DNA of 64,000 nucleotides, from assembly GCA_025331435.1 (NCBI GenBank), contig JAIWNI010000007.1, positions 484,332 through 548,331 on the forward strand. Reading direction: 5' to 3'. Under the pieces are notes generated by a model. It was not told where the DNA came from and searched no databases. It worked only from the letters and a program-made list of their open reading frames with translations. The position numbers were made by a program, and so were the translations under genes. This DNA is from Choanephora cucurbitarum. Taxonomy: Eukaryota; Mucoromycota; Mucoromycetes; Mucorales; Choanephoraceae. Within the stretch, counting starts at the first letter, position 1. Every line of letters starts with the position of its first letter. Shown here piece by piece: positions 1 through 9,836 of the stretch.

Positions 1-207
1 TTCCAAGAGACAATGACTCAATTGGTTGAAAGAGGACGTACCCTCTACGATTTTATGTACTGCATTGATTCCCTTGACGTATGGATCAAGTTGCTAATCA
101 TGGTAGTCGTTCTGAAAAGCGTTCTTCTGTTATTCTGTCGAGGAAGCCTATGTCTTGTATTGTTTGCTGTTTCAATGTATACAAAAGAGATGTTTGAGAC
201 TAAATGA
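1..207 (+). CDS. C-terminal fragment of a membrane protein (partial at left edge)
   Basis: The reading frame is open from the first base of the window to a TGA at 205-207, so this is the last exon, or part of it, of a gene starting outside. The 68 visible residues begin with a charged, probably helical stretch (TMTQLVERGRTLYDF). Then come two hydrophobic segments, roughly WIKLLIMVVVLKSVLLLF and SLCLVLFAVSMY, consistent with a C-terminal membrane anchor or hairpin. The tail is short and polar. I do not recognise the family. The downstream CSN7 start is about 120 bp away on the same strand, with a T-rich tract between. It is real as an open frame, but the function is unknown. Confidence 0.5.
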   Translation, partial: FQETMTQLVERGRTLYDFMYCIDSLDVWIKLLIMVVVLKSVLLLFCRGSLCLVLFAVSMYTKEMFETK

Positions 208-327
208 TGCATAAAATAAAGATTGATTTTCCGCCTATGAAATGAGTAGACGCGGTTTCTATTCATGTAAAATAACACGCACACGCATTTTCTTTTTTTC
301 TTCTTCTTCTGTTCTATCTATAGCATT

Positions 328-1290
328 ATGAACAAGACAAATTTGAGTTTATCCACCAGTCAAAAACTTCAACCTTTTCTGTTACTTTCTAAATCAGCAA
401 AGGGTATTGCCAACACAAAGCTTATTATGGAAGCACTTAGTGCACCTGGAGTTTTTGTGTTTACCGAGCTTTATGAATCACCCAATATTGTTGAAGTAAA
501 TGAATAAAAAAACAATCAACCTAAACAAAAAAAAAACTCATCTATCTCTTGAAGGCATCAGGTCTGCCTGAAGTAGCTCCCTATTATACTTTATTGAGTA
601 TATTTATGTATGGCACTTTTAGGGATTATCAAGGTATGTAAAAGAATAGAGAGTCAATGAAAGATAACACTAACTTCGATTACATTCTAAAGAGAATCAA
701 GCACAACTACCTACTCTAAATGAAGCACAGACAAAAAAACTAAAGCAACTATCTATTGCCACTCTTTCAGAATCACAACAAGTAAAAAAAAATTACATAT
801 GCATGCTATAGATGACAATGTCTCATCATTCATACACTAGACATTACCTTATGATGTATTACAATCTTATTTGAATATACCCACAATTAGAGAACTAGAG
901 GATTTGATTATTGATGCATTCTATCAAGGCATATTGACTGGTAAATTAGATCAATACCATGGTCAACTACAAGTCATGTCCAGTATGGGTCGTGATTTAA
1001 GACCACAACAATTGAAGGAGACAATGGATGCATTGGTTGCGTGGTCTATCAGTACCAGTCGTATATTGGGTCGTTTGGATGCCAAGATTGCTAGTTTACA
1101 AGAGACAGTACGTGAAAACAAACAGGCTGAAGAGGATTATCAGAACAAGGTAGAGCAGTTGAGAAAGCATGTTCATGCCAACACAAGCCTCAAAAAGATG
1201 GATCTGGATGAATCCATAAAGAAACAGAAGGGAGGATCCAGCGATTATGCTTCACCTGATTATGCTAATGAGCGTGTTAAGAAAAGGTAA
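328..1290 (+). CDS. CSN7: COP9 signalosome complex subunit 7 (PCI domain)
   Basis: Scaffold subunit of the COP9 signalosome, the complex that removes NEDD8/Rub1 from cullins. I read four exons: 328-495, 555-633, 693-781 and 841-1290, giving about 261 aa (animal CSN7 is about 275). The spliced protein matches CSN7 along its length. Exon 1 has FLLLSKSAKGIANTKLI and the stretch APGVFVFTELYESPNI. Exon 2 has LLSIFMYGTFRDYQ. Exon 3 has LPTLNEAQTKKLKQLSIATL. Exon 4 has TIRELEDLIIDAFYQGIL and the winged-helix part of the PCI domain, followed by a coiled coil and a basic tail. All junctions keep frame. A GTAAGT overlaps the stop region at 1287, so an extra 3' intron cannot be excluded. No catalytic residues are expected, since activity resides in CSN5. 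Confidence 0.9.
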
Positions 1291-2759
1291 GTAGGAAAGA
1301 GACAGGATGCTTACAACAAGAGAAAAAGTTAACAAAACAAGTTATAACAGTAGAGGCTCCAAGCGCTTTATGGTGGGTAGGCCCTAGTTATGTCTTTTGA
1401 TATACAATAAATCTGATCCTTGTTAATCATTGAATTCTGATCAGACGCTCATTCTCGTTTCCTATATCATAAGCATATATAGATGGTGTTTTCGTTAATT
1501 CATTTCAAACTACAGGCTTTGATGGATCATTTGAAGATCGTGATAGTTGTTAGTCCAATAGATCAATAATCATATCATGGACGGGATCTTACTGATTGGC
1601 ATTAACAAGCCTTCTATTATTTATTTGTTTTTTAGAAAAAAAGGAGGGTTAGTAGTACAGTACTCGATTCTTTATCAAGGAAAGAAGAAGACTATCTTTA
1701 TAAGCATGAATATCCTTTGTCATAGTACTAAATTCTTCTTTTGTCACAAGAGGCAGCTGAAGGCTTTAACTATTGATATTAACTTCAGTAAGCTGTAGGC
1801 ACATGAAGCTTGACTGAACTCTCAGACATGCTGATTAGATATACCGACAGTGAGGAAGCTTCATATGAACAAATGAGTCTCGTATATGAATAGAAGGCAA
1901 TGTTTCGACTCTTCAATTTATTCTAAGAAAAAAAAACTAGTAAATAGAGTAGATTGGCAACAATAAAAGACGTAAAAGGCTCTATATTGAAGGGATGAAT
2001 GTGTCCTGATAACATTCAGGTGCACTGAAGACCCTTTTCTTAACCATTTCACATTTTTTAATAATAAAAAACTTACTATAGTTAATTATCACGCTTCGCG
2101 TTGCTCTTCTTTTCCTTTGTTCTTTATAGATGTTTTTTTCAGGAGTACATACTTTTCGAATGCACCAAACACCAAAAGACTATAGCATCGTACAAGAAGT
2201 GTGTTGAAGTTGTTTAATGACTCGTACACTCTATAAGATTGATTTGAGTTTATGCAAATCATTTTAAACTCATCTCAAAAAAAACTACAACCGTTAAGTG
2301 AATGACCATTCAACCAAACATGTACTATATTGTCAGTCTACAGATGCTCTATCTTTCTGCGGTGAGGCAGTTGATTGTATCTCAAATGCAATGACAATGA
2401 ACTGATATTACGCAGCAATCGAATAGGGAATTTCGATTCTGAACCCAAACAAAAGTTTGTCGAATAAACCAGAGGTATACTTTTCGTTATGAAGTGCCTC
2501 TTCAAGAAAACGCGTTCTGAATCTTCTATCAGATCCTGATTTTTGGGAGAGGCATAGAAATCAAAGCGTCTCAATTCGTTAGTCATTTGAATTTCCATCA
2601 TGCCCAAGTATTGAGTTTCAAAAAGTAAAAGCGGCGAATAATTATGTAACTCATCGCACATTATCTCAGTTTCTCAAATGTGCGATTTGATAGTGCTTTT
2701 CTTTCAGTGTGCAGTCTATTTCTGGAAACAGTGCATTATTTATTTCATAATTCAACAGG
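1291..2759. other. Intergenic, no supported gene
   Basis: About 1.5 kb of A/T-rich DNA between CSN7 and the UBAC2-like gene. The only longer open frames are a 73-codon plus-strand one (1577-1798) with no recognisable protein character and the minus-strand frame listed separately at 2338-2661. No tRNA, repeat or transposon end was recognised. Confidence 0.5.
2338..2661 (-). CDS. Uncertain small ORF (107 codons)
   Basis: A minus-strand frame with an ATG start and no introns needed. The predicted protein (MCDELHNYSPLLLFE..., ending HRRKIEHL) has mixed composition without low-complexity bias, no signal peptide and no membrane segment. I recognise no domain. It lies head-to-head with the UBAC2-like gene, about 100 bp from its start, where a divergent small gene would be possible. 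It could equally be a chance ORF or a fragment of an old element. Transcript evidence or conservation in another Mucorales genome would be needed to believe it. Confidence 0.2.
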   Translation of the reverse strand: MCDELHNYSPLLLFETQYLGMMEIQMTNELRRFDFYASPKNQDLIEDSERVFLKRHFITKSIPLVYSTNFCLGSESKFPIRLLRNISSLSLHLRYNQLPHRRKIEHL

Positions 2760-3881
2760 ATGGACGCGGATGGACATTCTGGTAAGCCTTATCATTGAAT
2801 ACTTCAACACTGTCATGTCTGACTTTTCCTTTTAGGTTTTCGTCATGCACCCGTCACTAAATTCCTAGTACCTGTGGTGGGTGTCAGTTCAGCATTGGCT
2901 ACATTCTTCAACACAACGTCATTAGAAATAACCCAGCTATCTGTTCAGGGTCAAGTAAGTCATGAGCAGAGAAGGAAAAAAGAAATCAGGTGCTGATAAA
3001 CGCATATTCAAGTTATGGCGCCTGTTTACTTCGCAGTGGGCCTTTAGCAGCATCGGCACAAGTGTGATTGGTACTTGGTTAATTTATAGACTCAGGATTG
3101 TAGAAAGACGTTATGGCAGTGCCAAATATGCAGTAAGCAAACAACAAATGCTGTCGCGCATGACGAATGATGTAACTGAAAGAGAAAGGAGAGTAGGCAT
3201 TTGTGTTTATTACCTTTATGGCTTCTACTATGGTTCAGACAAGTGCTTTTTGGGTTGGTTTTAAATCGATGGCAGGAGGACCGTAAGTGACAGCAGGCAT
3301 GGTTTGTAGTATGACTATGTGTTCATTCTTTTCTTTTTAAGATACGCCATCTTGTTTGCTATTTTATGTCAGTTTCATCAAATAGTGCCTGTCACTTATC
3401 AAACACCTATGTTCGGCCTTGAATTCACTGACAAAACCTATGCTTATTTGGCTGCTACTCAGGTAACAACAGATGAAGAAGATTATTAGAGAGAGAAAAT
3501 TTCAATAACAAGTAAAGACATTAGCTCCTTTTATCTAATTCAGGTACAGCTATCATTCCTGCTGTAACAGGTATTGTAATGGGATCTGTCTATCGCCAGA
3601 CAAAGGCCATTCAACAATGGCGTTTTCCTGGCTGGATTCGAGCAATTGCATCAAAATACTTTGTTGGTACATACCAGAAAAAGAATCGATCTCGACCAGC
3701 TTCACCTAGATTACAACAGACAGTAATTGTTGAGCAAGAGGACATCAACACGATGCTTGCCATGTTTCCCAATTATTCTAGACAGGAGGTTGAAAGAGCA
3801 TTGATCAGTTCGAGCTCAGATTTGAATCGTGCTGCAGAAATCCTTTTATCCTCTGAACCAAGTGCTGGTTCATCCTCATAA
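2760..3881 (+). CDS. UBAC2/Dsc2-like rhomboid pseudoprotease with C-terminal UBA/CUE domain
   Basis: ER/Golgi multi-pass protein of the UBAC2/Dsc2 family. Members act as ubiquitin-binding scaffolds in membrane-protein degradation. Six exons: 2760-2781, 2836-2954, 3013-3132, 3197-3282, 3342-3462 and 3525-3881, giving about 274 aa, with the frame kept throughout. Matching segments include GFRHAPVTKFLVPVVG at the N-terminus, LWRLFTSQWAFSS, the family signature IYRLRIVERRYGSAKYA, and the helix AYLAATQLLLSNSGTAI. The last about 45 residues (EDINTMLAMFPNYSRQEVERAL...LNRAAEILL) form a three-helix UBA/CUE-type ubiquitin-binding domain. No rhomboid Ser/His catalytic dyad is apparent, as usual for this family. 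Several AG choices were settled only by frame and similarity, in particular the acceptors at 3012 and 3524. Confidence 0.85.
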
Positions 3882-4189
3882 CTTAATCTCGTAATCATTT
3901 TAGAACAAGAAGAGACAGAGAGATGTTCTTCGAGACAAACTTGACGACCAAGAATTTTTTCATTGTCTTTCTGTTACATTCTAATATAAACCATTTGCTT
4001 GCAAAATCTTGATGAAGGCTTTTGTTTTATATACCATGGCCATATTTTTTTTTTATAATTATTATCCCTTTTCTTTTTGACATGACAATGGTTACAGATC
4101 AACTTTACAGAGCCTCAGATGCACTTCCTAACATCCCCAGCAACATCGATCGACAACCAATACTCTTATTAGAGAGTACTCAACTAGAA

Positions 4190-5700
4190 ACGAATTTGTC
4201 GTTTCTGTCACTCGATATGACGCAAAAAGTCTAATTCTTCAGTGTGTCAAAAGTGGCAAGCAAAGACAGACGAAAGGGATCGAGGATCCTAGCAAACGTC
4301 GTGCCAAAATGAGTCATAAGACAGAATGTCCCTACACTATCAGACTCTTCAAGCCCAAAGACCAAAATTTGTTTAATCTTCTTGATCCTAAGAATGAGAA
4401 TAAGCTTTTTCATAAATATCCTATTGATGATCTTAATTTGATGTTCACTTCAAAGAGATGCAAAAGTATTCTTGAAGTAGATGACATGAGAAAGATTAGC
4501 TTTGGTCTTGAGCAAAACTCTTCAGCTCATAAAACTCAAAATATGATAAGTAAAGATAGTCTCCATAATAAATTGACTGAAGATGATGTTAAGATCATGA
4601 AAAATGTCTACAATCAACAGATAAGAGAAGCTTCCCAAAGAGCATCTACTGAACAAGTAAATGTATTGATTTAGCAAATGCAAAGCAATGGCTATATGAC
4701 ATTGTATGATTTTGATCAGACAATGTTCTTTAGGTCTATTTTCTTTGCAACCAAACCAATGATAAAAAGAGCAAAGCAACATCCTGAGGTAATGGTCATC
4801 GGCGCATTCTATAACACAAACAATTTTGGGAAGCCATTGGTATGGTGTTGCTACATAAAAAGCTAAAGAAAGGAGAAAAGAAAGAAGAAAGATTTAAAAG
4901 AAAAGCCTCTGGAGATAGGAGTGAGTTTATATAAGACTTGTATATTCCCGAAAAAAAGAAGAAGACAGGTTACTTATATAAATGAATTCAGAAAGCAACA
5001 GTTAGATTTTTTTCTCCCTGCCAGCATTAATCAGGACGATGCTGTATCGACCTACAACCCAAAGAGCGATGTCTATTGCGGGTTTAGAGCAGCAGCATAT
5101 CTAATATATGGAGATGAAGAGCAATTTACCAAAGTAAAAGAGGCTGTGCTCTCAGTAATGTCGAAAGAAGTTGAAGATAGCATGTCTTATGAAGACTTTT
5201 ATCGAAGCTCGTTCGAAATGATCACAAATGAAGCCAAAATGACTATCACATGTGGCTTCGATTTGCACAAGAAAGAAAATGAAGTGGCCCGCTATGATCG
5301 TCATAGAAAAGCGAAAACAGCTGGTGTGTCCTTTTGATCTGACAGCATTGATTGCATGCAAGTACTGGCAAATGCTTACAGTTGTTCTGCCTGTTATCAT
5401 CCAAACCCTAACAATAAAACTCAAATGGATATAGCCTTGACATATTTTCCTTTAGTTCTGCCCAGAAAGCTAGATAAAAAACCAGTGCCTTTGTATCTTC
5501 AGCATATAGGTGGAATTTATTGGAGAGCTGTAAAGTTAAAGAACTCTAGCAGCAACCTTCCTCTTGCAAATAGAGTTTATTTTAACTCTCATCCTGACAA
5601 CTCAAACAACTACAACTTATATTGGAACAAATGGGGACAGTTCCCAGAGAAAGAACAGAAAAAGAGAACGAAGCTTTACCTAAAGACATCATATGGATAG
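4190..5700 (+). pseudogene. Decayed MULE transposase, FAR1-like N-terminus and OTU-like C-terminus (copy 1)
   Basis: Remnant of a Mutator-like element protein. The FAR1-type DNA-binding start is readable from about 4190 (FVVSVTRYDAKSLILQC, then KRRAKMSHKTECPYTIRLF). The frame continues to the region before the catalytic domain (TLYDFDQTMFFRSIFFA, HPEVMVIGAFYNTNNFGKPL), interrupted by TAG at 4672-4674 and ending at 4866. The whole transposase catalytic core is missing. Sequence resumes at 4921 with an OTU-protease-like part (SDVYCGFRAAAYLIYGDEEQF, Cys box) and, after TGA at 5335-5337, VLANAYSC and the His-containing end (IYWRAVKLK, YWNKWGQFPEKE). The minus-strand copy at 33.7-36.4 kb has the same architecture and shows what was deleted. 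This is a dead, internally deleted copy. Its terminal repeats were not found. Confidence 0.75.
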
Positions 5701-6437
5701 ATTAACTGAAATAATACTTATAACCTTCTTACTAGAACAGTTCAAGTATGCATTTAAAATAAGGGTCGTGGTATACAAAAGTAGCGGTATATTGCTGCGA
5801 GTAGCAAAGTGATAGGTCCTTAGATCTGTACTTCTCTTAGTTCTCTAGCAATTTCTAGTGCTAACTAGAAATTTCTTCATCATCAACTTCCCTAAAAAAT
5901 AAAGAACATTATCTTTTACACAGAAATTATCTTCTATTTTCTTGTGACTCTAACTTTATCCTCAATCAAACCTAAGTTCCATTACTCATTTCAATATAAG
6001 GGTCGTGGTATATACCTCCTCTGAAAAAAAAAACAAGTAAATGGAGTCAGTTTACGCCAACAGTATATTCTCTGGCCGCTGAATATTATGCCACTCTATA
6101 AAGGGAAACGTGATCAGAAATAACTGTCCTGAATTTTCGCTATAATAGCTGTTGCTTTTCAAGAAATGGAAGTACGATGTCCAAAGTGTTTTGGTGGTAG
6201 AAAGGGAAAGAAAAATAAAAGTGATTAAATAGTACTAATCCAGCTACTTTATGTCAAAATCATAGTGTTGGTCTTCACCAATAGAAAAAGCTTATAAGTG
6301 CTGACGTTTAAAAAATAGGATTTATTCCTATCGTCTGCATGGTAAATAAATTTCAGCTTTTTCTTTTGTTACTCTATTTACACCATATATTGCAACGGAA
6401 GTATATTACTTTTTTTTTTGCTTTACTTCTTGGCATC
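5701..6437. other. Non-coding flank with a 17-bp direct repeat
   Basis: No gene is seen. A 17-bp sequence (ATAAGGGTCGTGGTATA) occurs at 5759-5775 and again at 5996-6012 in the same orientation, just beyond the end of the decayed MULE. It may belong to that element's non-coding end or to another small insertion. I could not decide which. Confidence 0.4.
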
Positions 6438-6645
6438 GTTATGAGATGAACACGGCCGATAAAAAGGGAACCACTTGCCTCGCCTGCTGAAGGACTTAGA
6501 AAGGCAGCGCCTTTGCATGTTCAGCAACCGCCTTAGGACTGGGGGCTATCCTTGCCTTGACACCATAGCATTCAGTCGTGTGGTGACACTACTCGTGTCG
6601 TTGCCTTCTCTTTTGCTGTCCTTTGCGGTTGCCTTGGCTCATAAC
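6438..6645. repeat. 194-bp structured repeat, copy 1, with 7-bp inverted flanks
   Basis: The core 6445-6638 recurs at 6665-6858 with one visible difference (C versus T at 6479/6699). Immediately outside the core the copies differ completely, yet here the flanks are GTTATGA (6438-6444) and TCATAAC (6639-6645), perfect reverse complements. The core is clearly more GC-rich than its surroundings. It contains several strong hairpins: GCTGAA pairs with TTCAGC around AAGGC-AGC-GCCTT, GCAACCGC near the middle pairs with GCGGTTGC near the end, and GACAC-TACTC-GTGTC forms a small stem. Short plus-strand ORFs across it look incidental. It could be a structured RNA or a small mobile element inserting at the centre of palindromes. 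Confidence 0.85.
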
Positions 6646-6657
6646 ATATAAGATGTC

Positions 6658-6865
6658 ATAGGTGGATGAACACGGCCGATAAAAAGGGAACCACTTGCTT
6701 CGCCTGCTGAAGGACTTAGAAAGGCAGCGCCTTTGCATGTTCAGCAACCGCCTTAGGACTGGGGGCTATCCTTGCCTTGACACCATAGCATTCAGTCGTG
6801 TGGTGACACTACTCGTGTCGTTGCCTTCTCTTTTGCTGTCCTTTGCGGTTGCCTTGGCCACCTAT
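6658..6865. repeat. 194-bp structured repeat, copy 2, with a different pair of 7-bp inverted flanks
   Basis: Core 6665-6858, offset exactly 220 bp from copy 1. Its flanks are ATAGGTG (6658-6664) and CACCTAT (6859-6865), again perfect reverse complements lying flush with the core, but unrelated in sequence to the flanks of copy 1. The next base outward fails to pair in both copies. A simple tandem duplication would have copied the flanks, so the two copies look like separate insertions or products of a mechanism that generates inverted flanks. Confidence 0.85.
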
Positions 6866-8383
6866 AATTATCTTCTTTAAACATATACACTTCTTTAGAG
6901 CTCCAAGTTCTAACTTTCTTTTTCTTTGTTAGACCATCCTGAGATCACACACTTTGTTCTTATGGCTCTCATATAGCAGCTTTGTCTAAAAATGGGCTCC
7001 TTCCTTAGGTTGAAAAATAAAATAGATTAAAAAGCTTATTTTCTCTGATTTCTTGCTTTTGGTTGTTATTGCAAATGTAACATTACAGTCGTGGCTAGCA
7101 CTTCATAGGTTTTATGCTTGTGTTTTGCTGATAGTTCTTCAGCCTACAGTTTGCTTTTATAGGAAGAGACTTGATGCTTCTTAAAAACGTAAGCGAGGGA
7201 ACTCGGTTTGTTTGCCCTTTTGAGATGACTTTTGTCATTAGATTTTATATGAAGCTGTGTTATATACATCTCGGCTTAATAACATAGACATACACATATC
7301 GACCTATCACCAAAAGACACAGCTCACCTTGTCAAAGCGGCTTTTATTGTAATAGAAGGAGACAATAAGAATCTTTTTATGGATCACAAGTAGATTCATT
7401 TCGTTTTGTTTGCTTATAAATGCACCCGACGTCTGTCGTCTTTTAAGTTTAGTTAGATCTAAACCAAAGTTATGCTCAAAATACCTTCAGGCTTTTTCAA
7501 TCGCTCCCTTTTTGTGTTATAGCAACAAAGAGATGATAATGTGTGTGCTCTTATCCTGATCCTCTCAACACTCAGTTCCAATATTCTGTTTAATTCCGAT
7601 CCTGAAACCAAATCTTTAAAAACTGTCAGCTACCACAGGTATATAAGGCAGTGTTTGTACTCATTGCAAAGACCATTTTCTTGTAAGACAGCAACCTAAA
7701 GGAGTGAGTTGAAATACAGCAGTCAGTATTTAGAGATGCAATATTTGGCGAATCATTTCAATTCGTGGAAAAGGTAACCAAGAATTTTCTATTCTACTTT
7801 TCATAAAGCAGTTCGTATCAATGAAATTTATGTCCAAAATTTGCTGCGAATGGTTTTACAAGAAGGCAAACATCTGTCAGTGCTTTTCAGTCGGATTTTA
7901 AATAATTTCTTTGAAACTTTCAAAGCTTATTATTCGGAAGCTGCAATTCATGTGCAAAAAGTAAAATTTCAAGCTTTTTCTTGAAATAATTTTGACATCT
8001 TTGAAATTTTGTCTCATCCAATCATTTGCACTTTAAACTCAGATCCTGAAAGTTTCAAGAAAATTATTTCAAGATTTATTCAGAAATGAAACCCCCTAAT
8101 GTACAATATGGCTTTCGAGTCTAAAAATCCGTTAAAAGATAATTTAATGGCTAAAAGGTAGCTTGTCTTTTTTCAACAACACTCTAATATCTTGTTTCAA
8201 TGGTGGTAGTATGATGTTTCTTATTAGAATTAGACAAATAAAATAAAAGTAGTAGGCAAACAGTTTCGTGTATTTGACTTGATAAGAAAAAAGAAACGTT
8301 TAAAAGCTTACAGAATTAATGCGACTACTTTGATTTGACTTTTGTATGTAAATGGTATGAATAAAACAAACAATGATATGGTT
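6866..8383. other. Non-coding, A/T-rich
   Basis: No convincing gene. A 13-bp inverted repeat (TTGAAATAATTTT near 7982, its complement near 8060) lies in otherwise unremarkable sequence. It may be a remnant of the preceding element or simple intergenic DNA. Confidence 0.4.
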
Positions 8384-9013
8384 TTATTCTGTTCTTTGTT
8401 TTACGGACATGTTTGACATTGTTGGTGGCAAGACAAGAGATGGGATTTGGCTTGAAGGCCTTGCTACATAAGAAGTAGTATTTGCATCTTGCTCCAGAAC
8501 ATCCAATGTTTTTTTCACGATATTTTTGGCTATTAAAGCCAGTGACAGTAAAGGAAACACAGAGCAGAATGAGGCTTCGTCCTCAGGCACTTTAAGTTCC
8601 TCGAAATGTCGCAAGCGACAAACATATCCTCCGGGAACATCCATGACAGAGAGCTTTGCCTTCAGATCTATTATTTCATATTGCAGAAACAGAAGCAGTT
8701 AGAAAAGTACTAAGAGAATACCAAGTTCAAGACTTACGGAAATGGCAAAAGCCAACTACTTCCAATTCTTTAGCAAGCTGTTTCTTTTTTAGATTTTGAA
8801 TCATAACATTCAACATGTTCTTCATGGTCTTGGGGGTTTTCAGCTTCTTTGTTATTGCAGGCTGATCCGGTATACCTTCCATTCTCACCGCTTCCTAGCT
8901 CTACTGAGTTCTTTGTCAGAATCAAGTCTGGCTTTGTGGCTCTTTGAACTTGGTACTGGGAGGATGTTGAGCTGGTATTGTTTGTTTTTGTTGCAACACA
9001 TGCAACTTCTCCT
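8384..9013 (-). pseudogene. PD-(D/E)XK-like family exons, frameshifted (copy 1)
   Basis: The upper exon (from 9013 downwards) reads GEVACVATKTNN...RATKPDLILTKNSVELGSGE, a PD-x(n)-E-x-G-x-G-E pattern. It resembles the D...ExT and PD...HEVKP segments of the two related genes at 10.2-12.2 and 20.5-21.5 kb. After GSGE the coherent reading moves to another frame (TPKTMKNMLNVMIQN, then KKKQLAKELEVVGFCHF), implying a one-base shift near 8880. A GTAAGT donor at about 8738 and an AG before 8668 lead to the last exon (VPGGYVCRLRHFEELKVPED..., stop at 8384). The donor and acceptor joining the 9013 exon to the gag-like ORF upstream are in phase, so the two may once have been one gene. Nuclease function is inferred from the motif only. 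Confidence 0.5.
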
Positions 9014-9104
9014 CTATTTTTTTTAAAAGAAAAGAGAGCGTTTGAGTCATTATGTTTTCTCTTAAAAAAAAAGATTAACACTGAATACAAATACCTTCTT
9101 GTTT

Positions 9105-9836
9105 CTACGTCAATAGAATCAAAGCAGTTGTCAATAATTCATCCACACTGAGTCTTTTGAAATCCACGAGGGATGTAGCCTCCAACCAGCGCTCAGCAAA
9201 CTGGCGGTTGTTTTCGTCTTTCTTAGGGACGATTCTTAACAAGGCTTTGACGCTTCTGGCTCTTTCCAGTGGGGTATCCACGTACTCAGATAACCACAGC
9301 TTAATGGTCTCCCAATTAGGCACTAAACCTTGGTCAGACGCGTGCTTCATCTGAATCTCATAATGTTTCCGAAAGCTTCTACCCAAAATTGAGGGCATGC
9401 ACTTACGGTGCTCAAGGTCCAGATTAACACCTTGACTTAAGGCGTATCTTTCCACATGAGCAAAGAAAAGTTTCATGTTGCGATAAACGCCTCCGTGTGC
9501 ACATACTGGCTGTTCAATTGCGCCAAGTAAGTGGGGCATCTTCTCTATGTTGAGTTCGCTGCCTTTTTTGTCCAACTTATGGAATACGATGGATTCTGGA
9601 TAAGTTTCCTGACATAAAATTCGAAACTTCTCAGCTTCTTGAGCGGCTTTCTCGGCTTGATTGAGTAGTTCCGCGTCTCTGTTGCCGTTGCGAGCGCTTT
9701 CTCTATATTGTCTTCTAAAATCAACAGCTTCTTGTTGTAGCTCTCTCCAAAAGCGAATGTCTTCAGCTTCTTCTGTGGCTGAGCTGGTGGGAGAGCCCTG
9801 GTGGTTGTCGTGAGGTTGCTGTTGTTGTTGCTGCAT
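9105..9836 (-). CDS. Gag-like ORF (243 codons), possibly the first exon of a fusion gene
   Basis: Starts with a Gln run (MQQQQQQP) at a CAG/CTG-type repeat, followed by a charged coiled-coil-like region (residues 25-75). The C-terminal half has the look of a retrotransposon capsid domain: MKLFFAHVERYALSQGV, NWETIKLWLSEYVDTPLERA, then LLRIVPKKDENNRQFAERWL. No zinc knuckle, protease or polymerase follows. The frame ends at 9105, but a donor at 9108 (GTAGAA) would join it in phase to the nuclease-like exon starting at 9013. Sequence just upstream (about 9883-9935) resembles 20268-20325 upstream of the other nuclease-like copy, on the opposite strand. It is either a solo gag relic or the N-terminus of a gag/nuclease-like fusion. 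Confidence 0.5.
   Translation of the reverse strand: MQQQQQQPHDNHQGSPTSSATEEAEDIRFWRELQQEAVDFRRQYRESARNGNRDAELLNQAEKAAQEAEKFRILCQETYPESIVFHKLDKKGSELNIEKMPHLLGAIEQPVCAHGGVYRNMKLFFAHVERYALSQGVNLDLEHRKCMPSILGRSFRKHYEIQMKHASDQGLVPNWETIKLWLSEYVDTPLERARSVKALLRIVPKKDENNRQFAERWLEATSLVDFKRLSVDELLTTALILLT

Noticed and set aside
5335..5337. Selenocysteine explanation for the shared TGA
   Set aside because: Most fungi lack selenoprotein machinery and no stem-loop was sought downstream; Trp-to-stop decay or readthrough is simpler.
6445..6858. Hammerhead ribozyme or retrozyme as identity of the 194-bp repeat
   Set aside because: The CTGATGA and GAAA core elements are not present in the right order.
6695..6880. 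61-codon ORF across the second 194-bp repeat
   Set aside because: It follows the repeat only because the repeat is stop-poor; the sequence has no protein character and the repeat copies differ at their ends.
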